Positions 46,138 to 54,064 are shown, counted from the stretch's first letter. The stretch: 64,000 nucleotides of DNA from Hoyosella altamirensis (GCF_014191505.1 NZ_JACHWS010000004.1:122654-186653); one strand, 5' to 3'. Numbers and translations are program-made. The notes: generated by a model from the letters alone, not told the origin.

Positions 46138-46722
46138 CTATTCGTCGGTTGCGTCGCCCGCGTTGCCGATACAACTTGCGGTAGCGAAGGGTCCACTGGA
46201 GGTCTGCTCTGAAATGACCTGTTCGCCCACCCGGATGCGACAGGTGATCTGCCCACCCGTGTCGTAATCATTGCTCGCCGAAAGCGAAACAGTCTTGCCG
46301 AGGCCAGCGATTGTTACGTCGGTCGTCCACGGGAGGGCGACGTTTGTGTCTTGCGCGGTGTTGAAATCGCGGCCCGAGTAGGTGATGGAAGCGCTTTGCG
46401 TGTCGCCCTCGACCTCGTAGGTGACAGTGACTTCGCGTTCCGACTCCCTGTCGAGTTCGGTCGCGACCCCACCAATCAGTGCCATGCAGCCGCCGAAAAT
46501 TAGCACGAAGAACAGGATGATTCCGCCGAGAATCCACGGCCACTTCTTCTTTTTCTTGGGTGGCTGCTGGTAGTACCCCGGTGGTGGGCCGTACTGCCCG
46601 CCCTGGGGCGGGTACCCGCCGGACTGCCCGCCTTGCGGAGGGTACGGCTGGCCGCCCTGCGGATACTGCTCGGGATTGGGTTGTCCGGGATTGGGTTGCT
46701 GGGGTGGGGGCTGATCTGACAC
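46138..46722 (-). CDS. MmpS-like lipoprotein/membrane protein with Pro/Gln-rich N-terminus
   Basis: A 194-aa protein: a cytoplasmic Pro/Gln/Gly/Tyr-rich stretch (residues 1-53, repeats of YPPQGGQ), a Lys-rich stop, one helix (WPWILGGIILFFVLIFGG), then an extracytoplasmic MmpS domain with VTYEVEGDTQSASITYSG, VALPWT near residue 130 and the closing TCRIRVGEQVISEQ, typical of MmpS proteins that assist MmpL transporters. GTG at 46722. It is the first gene inside attL, with no mmpL next to it. It may be a moron expressed from its own promoter. Confidence 0.78.
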   Translation of the reverse strand: MSDQPPPQQPNPGQPNPEQYPQGGQPYPPQGGQSGGYPPQGGQYGPPPGYYQQPPKKKKKWPWILGGIILFFVLIFGGCMALIGGVATELDRESEREVTVTYEVEGDTQSASITYSGRDFNTAQDTNVALPWTTDVTIAGLGKTVSLSASNDYDTGGQITCRIRVGEQVISEQTSSGPFATASCIGNAGDATDE

Positions 46723-46874
46723 TGGGGATGGCCCTTTCGTTCACGGAAATGACGCGAGTATGACATTGGCGTTCGTACGCTTACGACAAAATCGACACGA
46801 GTGATCGATTCATTACAGGGCCGTGCCAGAGACGTTGTGATGCAGGCAGGTTTACCGCACTTTGTTTGCTGGGA

Positions 46875-47336
46875 TTATTTGGTGATCTTGCGGCTTGTGT
46901 GCCGATGTGCCGCCTGAGCTTTGCTACGGGTTGCTGGTGTGCCAGCGCTGGCTTTGTGGCGTGCTGTGGCGCTGCTGCGGGCGCGTGTGCCCGTGCTGGT
47001 TTGTGCGCGTTGGGCGGCGTTGCGTGCCGCCTTGGGTGGCGTTGTGTGTGCCGTAGGCGTGGCAGAAACCCCGACGATGCCCTTAACCACTACTTGCCGC
47101 CCGCCAGGGGCGTGATAGCGCGCGCCGACTTTTACTCCGTTCCATTTGCCGTCTCGTGTTTTGCCGATGTGACTTTCGCTGCGGATGGAGCCAGCAACGA
47201 GCCTCTTGCGGGCGGCGGTGCTGCCCAGGCTGCCGCCTACGGCTGCACCGGCGGCGGCACCTGCTAGTGCGCCGCTGCGTGCCCAACGGCCAAAGCGGTC
47301 GCGAGGCTGCGTGCGCCAGTGCCGTCTACGTGCCAT
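46875..47336 (-). CDS. small basic phage-type protein following capsid
   Basis: A 153-aa very basic protein. It begins MARRRHWRTQPRDRFGRWARSG, then a Gly/Ala-rich region (ALAGAAAGAAVGGSLGS), a central VAGSIRSESHIGKTRDGKWNGVKVGARYH and a Thr/Ala/Lys-rich tail. The opening resembles proteins coded close to the capsid in actinophages; the function (minor capsid, head-linked DNA-binding) is inferred only from place and charge. ATG at 47336 overlaps the stop of the 57-aa gene by 11 bases, so the two are coupled. A further six codons upstream are open. Confidence 0.6.
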   Translation of the reverse strand: MARRRHWRTQPRDRFGRWARSGALAGAAAGAAVGGSLGSTAARKRLVAGSIRSESHIGKTRDGKWNGVKVGARYHAPGGRQVVVKGIVGVSATPTAHTTPPKAARNAAQRAQTSTGTRARSSATARHKASAGTPATRSKAQAAHRHTSRKITK

Positions 47337-47499
47337 GGAAATCCCCGTGCACATTGGTTACAGGCGGACACAGCGGGGCGTATCGTCCGCCCTGGCTTGG
47401 CGGAGCGTCTTGGAGCCCTGACGGGGTGAGGCCCGCGCCCCAGCTGTATTCCGATTCTCCAGGTGCGGCGGTGCGGTCTAGGTGTTCGTGTGGTGTCAC
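47326..47499 (-). CDS. 57-aa protein between capsid and basic protein
   Basis: A 57-aa frame starting GTG at 47499 with GAGAAGGGA eight bases upstream, a strong ribosome-binding site. It encodes VTPHEHLDRTAAPGESEYSW and ends with a Pro/Gly-rich tail. Its stop overlaps the start of the basic protein gene, as expected of a translationally coupled phage operon. No family is recognised. A longer open frame runs into the capsid gene in another frame; only the part downstream of the ribosome-binding site looks real. Confidence 0.5.
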   Translation of the reverse strand: MTPHEHLDRTAAPGESEYSWGAGLTPSGLQDAPPSQGGRYAPLCPPVTNVHGDFHGT

Positions 47500-47528
47500 G
47501 GCGGGTCCCTTCTCTCGGGCTTTCGCCG

Positions 47529-48710
47529 TTACCAGTTGAACGCGGGCGGGGTGTAGGTGGTTTCGGTAGTGACCTGGACGACCGCCGCCGCGCCCCGGTG
47601 CCGGACTCCGGTGCCGAAGCCGCGCGCGAAGAAGCTGTCTTGCAGGGGGTAGCGCTGGTCGCGCCCGGGTATAACCCGCAAGCCCTGGTACGCGGTGTTG
47701 GGGTGCTGCCGAAACGCAACGGGGTTGATTGTGGAGTTTGGTCCGCCGGTGGCGATCACGGCCACGTAGCCTGCGGGCACGAATTCGCTTTCGATCAGCC
47801 ACGCGGGGCCGTAGCTGCCCAGCACGGGCAGGTTGTGGAACTCGCCAGGGGCAACCTTGCCGACTATGTTGTCTTGCGTCAGGTACGCCGGAGCCGAAGC
47901 GCTGCGCACAAAGTCGTACTTGGCGACGGGGCCGCTGGGTTCGGCGCCTTCGGGGGTGCGGGATTGCTCTCCGGCCTTAAACGTGGTGATCGCTTCGGCT
48001 TCTTGGGGATTGGCGAGTATCAGCAATTGGCTGCCGGTGCCGCGCCCGTAGCCCTTCTCGGTGACGAGGCGGATCAGTGTTTCGAGGTCGTCGCTGTCGA
48101 TCACGCTCGCGCCGCTGGCCAGGTAGTGCGTGGTGGTTTGCGGGAATGTCTTACCCAAATAGGGCGGCGGAGTGACACCATCGTCGCCGGAATAGAGGCC
48201 GAACACGCGGTGCTGATGTTCGTTGCGGCGTTCTTCAGGATTCAACAATCGGTCGAAAAGCGTCGTGTTGACCAGTTTATTGTCGGCTTCCATTATGCGC
48301 GTAAATACGGCGGTAACCTGCTCGGCAGTGGCGTCACGCAGGAATCTCCACGTGAAACGGCTAGCTTTATCGAAATCCTTAAAGTCGTAGCCGACTAACA
48401 GCGCGTTGGCGGGCTCGCGCACGCCAGTAGGTTCGCCGTATTCGCTGGCGAGGTCGAAGCTCTCGCTATGCAGGGCCTGCGGGATCGGCTCGGCCACGGC
48501 GATAGTGGGATGGCTGATAAGGCTGGCGAGTGTGCTGCGCTCTTTGTTGAACAAGTTGAGCACCTGCGCGATTTCCGCCCAGATAGTGTTGAGATCAACG
48601 CCGTCCGCGGTCTGATTGACTAGTACGTCGCCCTGGTCGTTGTAGCCGCTGTCACCGCCGTAAATGGGGCGGAGTGCAGCGCTGAGAAAATTCGCGTCTA
48701 GTTGCATCAT
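47529..48710 (-). CDS. major-capsid-like phage protein (HK97-type fold inferred)
   Basis: A 393-aa protein with the look of actinophage major capsid proteins: an N-terminal helical arm (DANFLSAALRPIYGGDSGYN), then EYGEPTGVREPANALLVGYDFKDFDKASRFTWRFLRDATAEQV, a glycine-rich central region and RGAAAVVQVTTETTYTPPAFNW as the terminal strand. The fold is inferred; no search was done. ATG at 48710 or 48707 follows AAGGGAG. It heads a minus-strand operon with the 57-aa and basic genes. There is no portal, protease or scaffold gene beside it, so any shell built from it would need other parts from a helper phage. Confidence 0.65.
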   Translation of the reverse strand: MMQLDANFLSAALRPIYGGDSGYNDQGDVLVNQTADGVDLNTIWAEIAQVLNLFNKERSTLASLISHPTIAVAEPIPQALHSESFDLASEYGEPTGVREPANALLVGYDFKDFDKASRFTWRFLRDATAEQVTAVFTRIMEADNKLVNTTLFDRLLNPEERRNEHQHRVFGLYSGDDGVTPPPYLGKTFPQTTTHYLASGASVIDSDDLETLIRLVTEKGYGRGTGSQLLILANPQEAEAITTFKAGEQSRTPEGAEPSGPVAKYDFVRSASAPAYLTQDNIVGKVAPGEFHNLPVLGSYGPAWLIESEFVPAGYVAVIATGGPNSTINPVAFRQHPNTAYQGLRVIPGRDQRYPLQDSFFARGFGTGVRHRGAAAVVQVTTETTYTPPAFNW

Positions 48711-48911
48711 ATTACTCCCTTATTGCGTTATCTGTTTGCATTCATTGTATTCCCGAAAACGCGGCAATGAGGGTTGCGTACACCATTTAGCGCCATCAAT
48801 AAACAAACGGTGGTAATTCTGTGCCAGTGGGTGTAATTTGATGGGTGGCCACACTTACCGCTCCTGCGCTAATTGTGGCCTTTCTTGATTCCAGATAAAG
48901 AGAGGGAAGAA
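48711..48911. promoter_or_regulatory. divergent promoter region of the satellite-like element
   Basis: These 200 bp separate the capsid operon (minus strand) from the excisionase/primase operon (plus strand). It is AT-rich for this genome, and no gene is visible. This is where a regulator would act, but no repressor gene is recognised in the element. Confidence 0.5.
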
Positions 48912-49178
48912 ATGGGACGTGTACATCCTGCGCTGGTGCCGCACGAGGACGCGGTGCCTCTAGCCGCAATGCGAGCACCGAATTATGATCCTGAATTGCC
49001 GGTACTCACCCGGGAAGACGTCGTGGCGTTTTGCCACAGTGTGGGCAACCCGTACGTGAACCTGCGCACGGTGATCCATGCCGATGCCACCGGCAGGCTG
49101 CGCAGCTGCAAGGTGGCGGGGCGGCGGTTCTACAGCGAGCGCGACGTGCGCGCCTGGCTTGCGGGCGGTGTGCTGTGA
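48912..49178 (+). CDS. excisionase-like small helix-turn-helix protein
   Basis: An 88-aa protein. The central part LTREDVVAFCHSVGNPYVNLRTVIHADATGRLRSCKVAGRRFYSERDVRAWLAGG has the winged-helix form of MerR/Xis-type excisionases (a recognition helix, then a Gly-Arg-Arg-Phe-Tyr turn, then RDVRAWL). ATG at 48912 has AGAGGGAAG directly upstream; an upstream extension in frame is unlikely. It is the first gene of the plus-strand operon and overlaps the next gene (GTGA). It probably directs excision by the integrase at 58479 and may regulate the divergent promoter. Confidence 0.72.
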   Translation: MGRVHPALVPHEDAVPLAAMRAPNYDPELPVLTREDVVAFCHSVGNPYVNLRTVIHADATGRLRSCKVAGRRFYSERDVRAWLAGGVL

Positions 49179-49828
49179 CCTACGAGAATCCGAACAACGA
49201 CTATCCAGGGCTAGTGCGAGCCGCACTCGACCGCGCCCTGGCCGATCCGTTTGCGCCTACCCCGATGGGTGATCAGATGGACGCCGCGTTAGCGGGGCGG
49301 CGCTACAGCCCTGCTGCCGCGTTTGATCCTGCCGTGGCACAAGCGGTACGACATTTGATCAACGCGCCTGCAGGTGCCGCCAGCCCCGAGAGGCTGTACG
49401 CGGCGGGCCTTAATACGCCGATGTTCAGCAATCAGCCCGATATGCCGCACGGCATGTACTCCTCTGGGCTAGAGGCGCAGGTCATTGGTCCGGTCGGAGT
49501 GCGGCGAGTGCGCTGGGCCGACGTTGCCGCGTGCGAAAGCTGGGGCACCGAATGGCCCGTACCGCCTGCTTACAGCGTCTTTCGGGTGTGTCGGCGGATC
49601 TTGTGGCACTTCGCCCGTACGTGCAAGTGGTGCCGTACCGGCGTGCCCGACCCGTACATCGGCATGTGGGGAATGGTTGTGAGCATGGGGGCATCGGTCG
49701 GCTTGTTCGGCACCTGTACTGACTGCTGGCAGCGCTTTAATGACAGCACCAACGGAACGGGCTTCGACTTCGTGGGTGTCGATGACTGGGAACACGACAA
49801 CGGCTGGCCCGTAGACGCCATGTGTTAG
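49175..49828 (+). CDS. hypothetical protein with two CxxC pairs
   Basis: A 217-aa protein with no family I recognise. The second half has two CxxC pairs, TCKWCRTG near residue 152 and TCTDCWQR near residue 182, a likely zinc-binding pair, with a hydrophobic segment (YIGMWGMVVSMGASVGLF) between them. GTG at 49175 overlaps the excisionase-like stop, so it is coupled. The residues before this GTG in the longer frame are antisense-like and were left out. Its place just after the excisionase-like gene suggests an early-acting or DNA-handling function. Confidence 0.6.
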   Translation: MTYENPNNDYPGLVRAALDRALADPFAPTPMGDQMDAALAGRRYSPAAAFDPAVAQAVRHLINAPAGAASPERLYAAGLNTPMFSNQPDMPHGMYSSGLEAQVIGPVGVRRVRWADVAACESWGTEWPVPPAYSVFRVCRRILWHFARTCKWCRTGVPDPYIGMWGMVVSMGASVGLFGTCTDCWQRFNDSTNGTGFDFVGVDDWEHDNGWPVDAMC

Positions 49829-50034
49829 CTCGACGCCACGACCCCTACGCGATAAGATCATGTTGTGCTGCGGGTTCTGCCCTCAGCCGCCGCTGTCCCG
49901 AAGGCCGTTACGACGAGCAACCGGAGGGCGAACAGCGACTACGCGAAGACGAGGAACGCCGACACCGGCTACGGCCGGAAGGTACCAGCGAGCCCACCCG
50001 GGTACTGGCAGAAGATCCCAATGACTCCGTGTAG
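49822..50034 (+). CDS. possible small charged protein
   Basis: A 70-aa frame with an Arg/Glu-rich end (EGEQRLREDEERRHRLRPEG). GTG at 49822 overlaps the previous stop. No good ribosome-binding site and no family; a 54-aa frame from ATG at 49860 also exists in another phase. Included as a possible gene only. Confidence 0.25.
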   Translation: MLARRHDPYAIRSCCAAGSALSRRCPEGRYDEQPEGEQRLREDEERRHRLRPEGTSEPTRVLAEDPNDSV

Positions 50035-50137
50035 CCGGTCAGCGGACATGCCTAGCTAGGGGTGTGTCCACAGACCGGCTTTTTGCGTTTCTGGGGACAT
50101 ATCTCTAGCTCCGATTCAAGACACAGGAGCACAACGA

Positions 50138-50335
50138 ATGTCCAAAACTAAAACGTCCGCCAGCGACCGTGGGCTCTTTGCTCTCGGGCACGCAATGCCG
50201 AAACACTTGGACGACAAAAGATTAAAACAACTTTGCCCGCACGCTTTTGTACGTGCGGGCAAAGTTGGGACCAGTAAATCCAAGGAGGCTCCTTGGCGAA
50301 CAATCCGAGCACAACCTGTAAGGACCGTTCAGTGA
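50138..50335 (+). CDS. 65-aa protein starting the primase leader region
   Basis: A 65-aa frame from ATG at 50138 with AGGAG eight bases upstream. It begins MSKTKTSASDRGLFALGHAM, and its middle is coded across a perfect 16-bp hairpin (50228-50267). Its TGA overlaps the GTG of the next micro-ORF (GTGA). No family is recognised. It could be a real small protein, or its translation may serve to control the downstream primase gene. Confidence 0.5.
   Translation: MSKTKTSASDRGLFALGHAMPKHLDDKRLKQLCPHAFVRAGKVGTSKSKEAPWRTIRAQPVRTVQ
50228..50267. promoter_or_regulatory. 16-bp perfect hairpin in the primase leader
   Basis: Arms 50228-50243 and 50252-50267 are exactly complementary around an 8-nt loop. 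The core is TTTGCCCGCACG. It lies inside the 65-aa frame and about 140 bp before the primase start. It could be an attenuator, an operator or a binding site for a replication protein. Confidence 0.6.
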
Positions 50336-50410
50336 GCAAACCACCCGGAAAGGAACAGAAAGGATCGCTCAATGAGTAAACCAACCCGACAGAAAGGATC
50401 ACTCAATGCC
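50321..50410 (+). repeat. tandem leader repeat upstream of primase
   Basis: Imperfect units at 50321-50360, 50361-50394 and a partial unit from 50395. Each holds an AGGANC ribosome-binding-like block, then TCAGTG or TCAATG start, AGCAAACCA or AGTAAACCA, and CAGAA. Each unit contains its own start codon. Confidence 0.65.
50332..50379 (+). CDS. 15-aa leader micro-ORF
   Basis: GTG at 50332 starts VSKPPGKEQKGSLNE, then TAA. AAGGACC lies 5 bases upstream. Its stop overlaps the ATG of the next micro-ORF (ATGAGTAA). See the next two features for the repeated arrangement. Confidence 0.4.
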   Translation: MSKPPGKEQKGSLNE

Positions 50411-50413
50411 TAA
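50372..50413 (+). CDS. 13-aa leader micro-ORF
   Basis: ATG at 50372 starts MSKPTRQKGSLNA, then TAA, a near copy of the preceding micro-peptide (both MSKP...QKGSLN). The AAAGGATC ribosome-binding-like site is repeated before this start and before the primase start. Its stop overlaps the primase ATG (ATGCCTAA). Confidence 0.4.
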   Translation: MSKPTRQKGSLNA

Positions 50414-52745
50414 TACTACCGTAAACGCAGGTGAAGCGCTAAGTAGCAACGGGCCAGAGCATCACATCAGCGCGGAAGAATTTCTCCAGAGTGCACAAGC
50501 CTACTTCACAGACTATTGGGAAGGTGTGCTGCCGCTGAATGGTAAGCGACTCATCGGAAAAGGACTCACGGGCTGGTACGGCAGGGGCGCCACGTGGGAT
50601 GTAATACAGCAATGGCCGTCCCAATTCCCGGGATGCAACCTGGGTATGCGGACTCCACCTGGATGCCTCGTAATAGACGTTGACGATTATGGCGACAAAC
50701 ATGGTGGCGACACTCTCAAGCGCTATGAGGCTAAGTTAGGCCCATTACCACGCACGTGGAAGAACACACGACGCGATCCCAATTCGCCAAGTGGTCAGTT
50801 GTGGTTCCGGGTTCCGGAAGACTATATCGCCAAGGGCAATCTTGGACGGCCGGAGGATTGTATAGAAATTCTGCAACCGCACCATCGGTATGCGGTGGTG
50901 CACCCCAGCGTGGACCCCGAAACAGGACGCCAATGGTGGTGGTATGACGAAGAGGGGCTGAGGAACAGTTTCCCGCCGTATCCAGGTGACTTCCCGATGC
51001 TGCCTCAAGCGTGGCTTGATGAGCTTTCGGTTGAAAACGCCGGACCAGAGCCAGAGGCCACGGGCGAAGAAGCAGCCGAATTGGAGGCGGAGTTTCCGCT
51101 TGGAGATTATTCACCCGGCGTACGCCGCGTTCTCACCGAAGCACGATTGGGACTGAGGGGTGCCCGGCATCCCGCGATACTGACGCATTCGATGCGTTTG
51201 GTGCGCCTTGGAACGTTAGGGGAGTCCGGCGTGCCTAAGGCACGCGACCAGCTGAGAAGGTGGTTTACCAAGGCGTGTGAGCGTGACGGTTCGCGCAGCC
51301 CTGCGGAAGCCGAGAGCGAATTCGATTCTCAGTGGCAGGGAGCCTTGCGCAAAGTAGCAGCGAATACCGCCGGTGTCTCCCTGAAGGAACAGGCTGCTCG
51401 ATTCTGGAAAGCACGCCCCGAATTGGCACGACTCAAGCAATTTGCCGAATCGAGAGGCGTAGCTCCGTGGTCTATGTTCGGTTCAGCACTTACGCGCGTG
51501 CTCGCGCTCACTCCCCCTTGGGTCGCACTGCCGCCGATAGTTGGGGAACCCGCATCGTTGAATTTCATGGCGCTGTTGGTGGACAAGTCCGGGGGCGGGA
51601 AGTCCATTTCCGACAAGGCAGCCAGGCAGTTTGTTGTCGGCAGTGAGGCGATCTTCACTCGGGGAATCGGAAGTGGCAACGGGATGCTCCACGCCTATGG
51701 GCTCATGAGGAAGAATGGAACTCAGCACAGCATTCGCGAAACCGTCATCTACTACGTGGACGAAGTCGACAGCTTTGTCGCAGAAATGGCGAGACCGGGC
51801 AACAATACGTCTGCCGTGGTTCGCCAGGCGATTTCTGGTAACGAACTGGGAAATCAGTATGTGGACAGAACGAAGAATGTAACCCTGAAAGAGTTCCGCT
51901 ACCGGATGGCGATCGTTATGTGTGCGCAACCAAGGCAAGCAACGCCGTTATTCGCTCAAGTCGACGGAGGTCTTCCGCAGCGAATCCTGTTTTTGCCTGT
52001 TGACAATTCGGATATGCCGGAGCCGGAACTGTGGCCGGAACAGCCCGACGAGCTTCTCACAATTCCAGTGTGGCCTAAATGGAAGGCCGGACAAGAAGAC
52101 CGAGACACTGCCGAAGGAGAAGCCGAAGGTGGCCGCGTGGACCTCGGACTGAAGTCCTTAGATCTGGATCTTCCGTTTTTACGGGAAGATCTTGTCTTAT
52201 TAGATGTTCCACGCAATGTTCGCAAGGAAGTTCGACAATCCTATTTCGAGCGGCAGCGCGGTTTGAAGGAGTTTGACCCGCTGGATGGGCACGCTGACCT
52301 GATCCGACTGAAAGTTGCCGCCGGGCTAATGCGAATGAATGGACGACTCGACGGGATCACCGAAGAGGATTGGGAACTGGCTGGTGTAGTGATGGCCGTG
52401 AGCAATGAAGCTCGTAAGTCGGTTCTTCACGAGCTCGCCACAAAAACGAAAGAGACAGCCCGCCGCGCGGGTAAGGCCGAGGCGCACCGAGAGATCGCTA
52501 AATCAGAAGTACTCAGCGAAGCTAAAGAAGCCGGAATAGAGAAGTGCATCGAGCGGATAAGGGTGTTGCTTAGTAGAAAGAACGATCAATCGCGCAGTGA
52601 GATTCGCAGAGCGGCTGGCAAGGCGCATAAGGCCTACTTTGACGAAGCGGTCGAACGGTTGGTCGACATGGGTGACCTGGAACTAGAACCGCTTGTGTAT
52701 CGCGGGCAGAACGGTGAAAAAATGCGGTTAACGGAGGTCCCTTGA
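50406..52745 (+). CDS. primase-polymerase/helicase fusion replication protein
   Basis: A 779-aa replication protein. The N-terminal third is a Prim-Pol domain (bifunctional primase/polymerase type): CNLGMRTPPGCLVIDVDDYG gives the catalytic acidic pair near residue 100 and HHRYAVVHPS the conserved His near residue 165. The C-terminal part is a P-loop helicase-like domain (DUF3987 type) with VDKSGGGKSISDK Walker A near residue 395 and YYVDEVDSF Walker B near residue 450. It would copy the element after excision. The ATG at 50406 overlaps the 13-aa micro-ORF. A 57-aa frame follows directly. Confidence 0.82.
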   Translation: MPNTTVNAGEALSSNGPEHHISAEEFLQSAQAYFTDYWEGVLPLNGKRLIGKGLTGWYGRGATWDVIQQWPSQFPGCNLGMRTPPGCLVIDVDDYGDKHGGDTLKRYEAKLGPLPRTWKNTRRDPNSPSGQLWFRVPEDYIAKGNLGRPEDCIEILQPHHRYAVVHPSVDPETGRQWWWYDEEGLRNSFPPYPGDFPMLPQAWLDELSVENAGPEPEATGEEAAELEAEFPLGDYSPGVRRVLTEARLGLRGARHPAILTHSMRLVRLGTLGESGVPKARDQLRRWFTKACERDGSRSPAEAESEFDSQWQGALRKVAANTAGVSLKEQAARFWKARPELARLKQFAESRGVAPWSMFGSALTRVLALTPPWVALPPIVGEPASLNFMALLVDKSGGGKSISDKAARQFVVGSEAIFTRGIGSGNGMLHAYGLMRKNGTQHSIRETVIYYVDEVDSFVAEMARPGNNTSAVVRQAISGNELGNQYVDRTKNVTLKEFRYRMAIVMCAQPRQATPLFAQVDGGLPQRILFLPVDNSDMPEPELWPEQPDELLTIPVWPKWKAGQEDRDTAEGEAEGGRVDLGLKSLDLDLPFLREDLVLLDVPRNVRKEVRQSYFERQRGLKEFDPLDGHADLIRLKVAAGLMRMNGRLDGITEEDWELAGVVMAVSNEARKSVLHELATKTKETARRAGKAEAHREIAKSEVLSEAKEAGIEKCIERIRVLLSRKNDQSRSEIRRAAGKAHKAYFDEAVERLVDMGDLELEPLVYRGQNGEKMRLTEVP

Positions 52746-52919
52746 GTGAGCTTGCGTCTGGTCGAACTTCTTGGTTTAAGGGGGGTAGGGGAGTACGTGC
52801 TACCCCCCTTGCGCGTGCGCCGCCGCCCGGCGGCAACACAACACCGCAAAAAGTTCGAGTGGAAGAAAGCAAAAGCCCAGGTAGAAAGATTAAAAAAGAA
52901 GAATTTATTTTTCATGTAA
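52746..52919 (+). CDS. 57-aa basic protein after primase
   Basis: A 57-aa frame, GTG at 52746 with GGAGG eight bases upstream (the site lies in the end of the primase gene). It encodes an N-terminal hydrophobic patch (LRLVELLGLRGVGEYVL), then Arg/Lys-rich KKFEWKKAKAQVERLKKKN, a likely short coiled coil. A competing 74-aa frame from TTG at 52742 uses the same site; I prefer the 57-aa frame for its composition and spacing. No family recognised. Confidence 0.42.
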   Translation: MSLRLVELLGLRGVGEYVLPPLRVRRRPAATQHRKKFEWKKAKAQVERLKKKNLFFM

Positions 52920-52989
52920 CGCGCGCGGGCGAGGGGTTACGCGTTTTGCGCGAGCGAGGGGGGTAACGCTACCCCCCTACCCCCCTTAG
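52778..52989. repeat. cluster of GGGGGGTA / TACCCCCC inverted repeats
   Basis: Five copies: AAGGGGGGTAG at 52778-52788, its complement at 52800-52810, then GGGGGGTA 52958-52965, TACCCCCC 52970-52977 and TACCCCCC 52978-52985. The first pair makes an 11-bp stem; the second pair an 8-bp stem. They lie around the 57-aa gene and before the next gene, after the primase. Candidate replication iterons, RNA hairpins or G-rich structures. Confidence 0.7.
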
Positions 52990-53031
52990 CTGCCGAGAAG
53001 CGGCCCAACCTAGAGAAATAATGGAGGAAAA

Positions 53032-53952
53032 ATGACAGACGCGGTGATTGATGCCAAGGATGAGAAAGTCGAGCCAGAGACTTCAAAGGGGAAAGACATG
53101 GAAGGACTGTGGTCCGATGGGCGGAGTCCAGCGCGGCCTTGCACGGCGCATCGCAGTAATGGCGAACCGTGCAAACGTGCGGCGATAAACGGTGGCAATG
53201 TGTGCGGTACGCACGGTGGGCGTAGTCCACAAGTGAAGGCAGCGGCCCGGCGGAGACTTGAAAACGCAGCCGATCGCATGGCTAAGGAGTTGCTGCGCAT
53301 GGCTGCCGACAGCCAAGTGAGCGATGGCGTTAAGCTGGCGGCGATTAAAGACGCGCTGGACCGCGCAGGCGTCAGCGCCCGCACAGCGGTGGACGTGAAC
53401 GTTGACACCAAACCCTGGGAACAGCTGATGGCCAACGTGGCGGGGTTGCGTGGCGGTAGCCGCGCTGCATCCCGAACACGCCGTGGCGCTGACGACACCG
53501 GACCCGCTGGCCCGCAGCACGGAACCCTTGGGTCACCGGGCGAAGTGCTGGAAGCTGAAGTACTGGACGACGATAGCGACGATGGCGAGCCGCCCTCCTG
53601 CAAGGGCTGCGGCGGTGTGTTCCCCAGTACACTCCCGCCGTGGCTGATCGCGTACCCGACCTACTGCCAGGATTGTCGAGCTGAGCGTGGGCTGCCCGAT
53701 CCGCCGCGCAACGACACGCCTGCATTGGATTACGACACCGAAAATCCACCAAGATCGGCCCAGAATGCCGTTGATAACTTTGCGCCGCACCCAAGTGCCA
53801 CAAGCGGCGTAAACGTTGCCCTGCGGGGCGCTACAGCGCCGGCAATGGCCGCTACGGGGCGGCGCAACCGGGGTGTGTGCCCGCCGGTTGCTGGCAGTAC
53901 GCGGCTGGGCTACGCGGCACCCCCGCGCGCCCGCCGCCGCACTAAGGCGTAG
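53032..53952 (+). CDS. phage protein with Cys/His 'HGG' N-terminal motif
   Basis: A 306-aa protein. It has a Cys/His cluster near residues 36-63 (RPCTAHRSNGEPCKRAAINGG then VCGTHGGRSPQVKAAARRRL) common in actinophage proteins next to terminase or replication genes, then an alpha-helical region (residues 75-115) and a second cysteine cluster CKGCGG and CQDC near residues 195-225. ATG at 53032 has GGAGG upstream. It could be a DNA-binding factor, or a small-terminase-like or packaging-redirecting protein for the element; this is unproven. The ISL3 unit lies 109 bp after its stop. Confidence 0.6.
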   Translation: MTDAVIDAKDEKVEPETSKGKDMEGLWSDGRSPARPCTAHRSNGEPCKRAAINGGNVCGTHGGRSPQVKAAARRRLENAADRMAKELLRMAADSQVSDGVKLAAIKDALDRAGVSARTAVDVNVDTKPWEQLMANVAGLRGGSRAASRTRRGADDTGPAGPQHGTLGSPGEVLEAEVLDDDSDDGEPPSCKGCGGVFPSTLPPWLIAYPTYCQDCRAERGLPDPPRNDTPALDYDTENPPRSAQNAVDNFAPHPSATSGVNVALRGATAPAMAATGRRNRGVCPPVAGSTRLGYAAPPRARRRTKA

Positions 53953-54053
53953 TTCCACAAAACTGCAGATCAGAGCCTATTTACTTAGTAGCGATCGAAC
54001 AGGCGTTCGGGTAGTGTTTTGGGTGTACTAAACGCACTAAACGTCCGATTGGG

Positions 54054-54061
54054 GCGTTGGG
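54054..54061. repeat. left 8-bp target-site duplication (GCGTTGGG)
   Basis: GCGTTGGG directly before the first base of the ISL3 left end; the same eight bases follow the outer right end at 57775-57782. Confidence 0.9.
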
Positions 54062-54064
54062 GGC

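Noticed and set aside
47463-48398. 311-aa plus-strand frame opposite the capsid gene
   Set aside because: It is antisense to a gene with its own ribosome-binding site and operon; no motif is recognisable.
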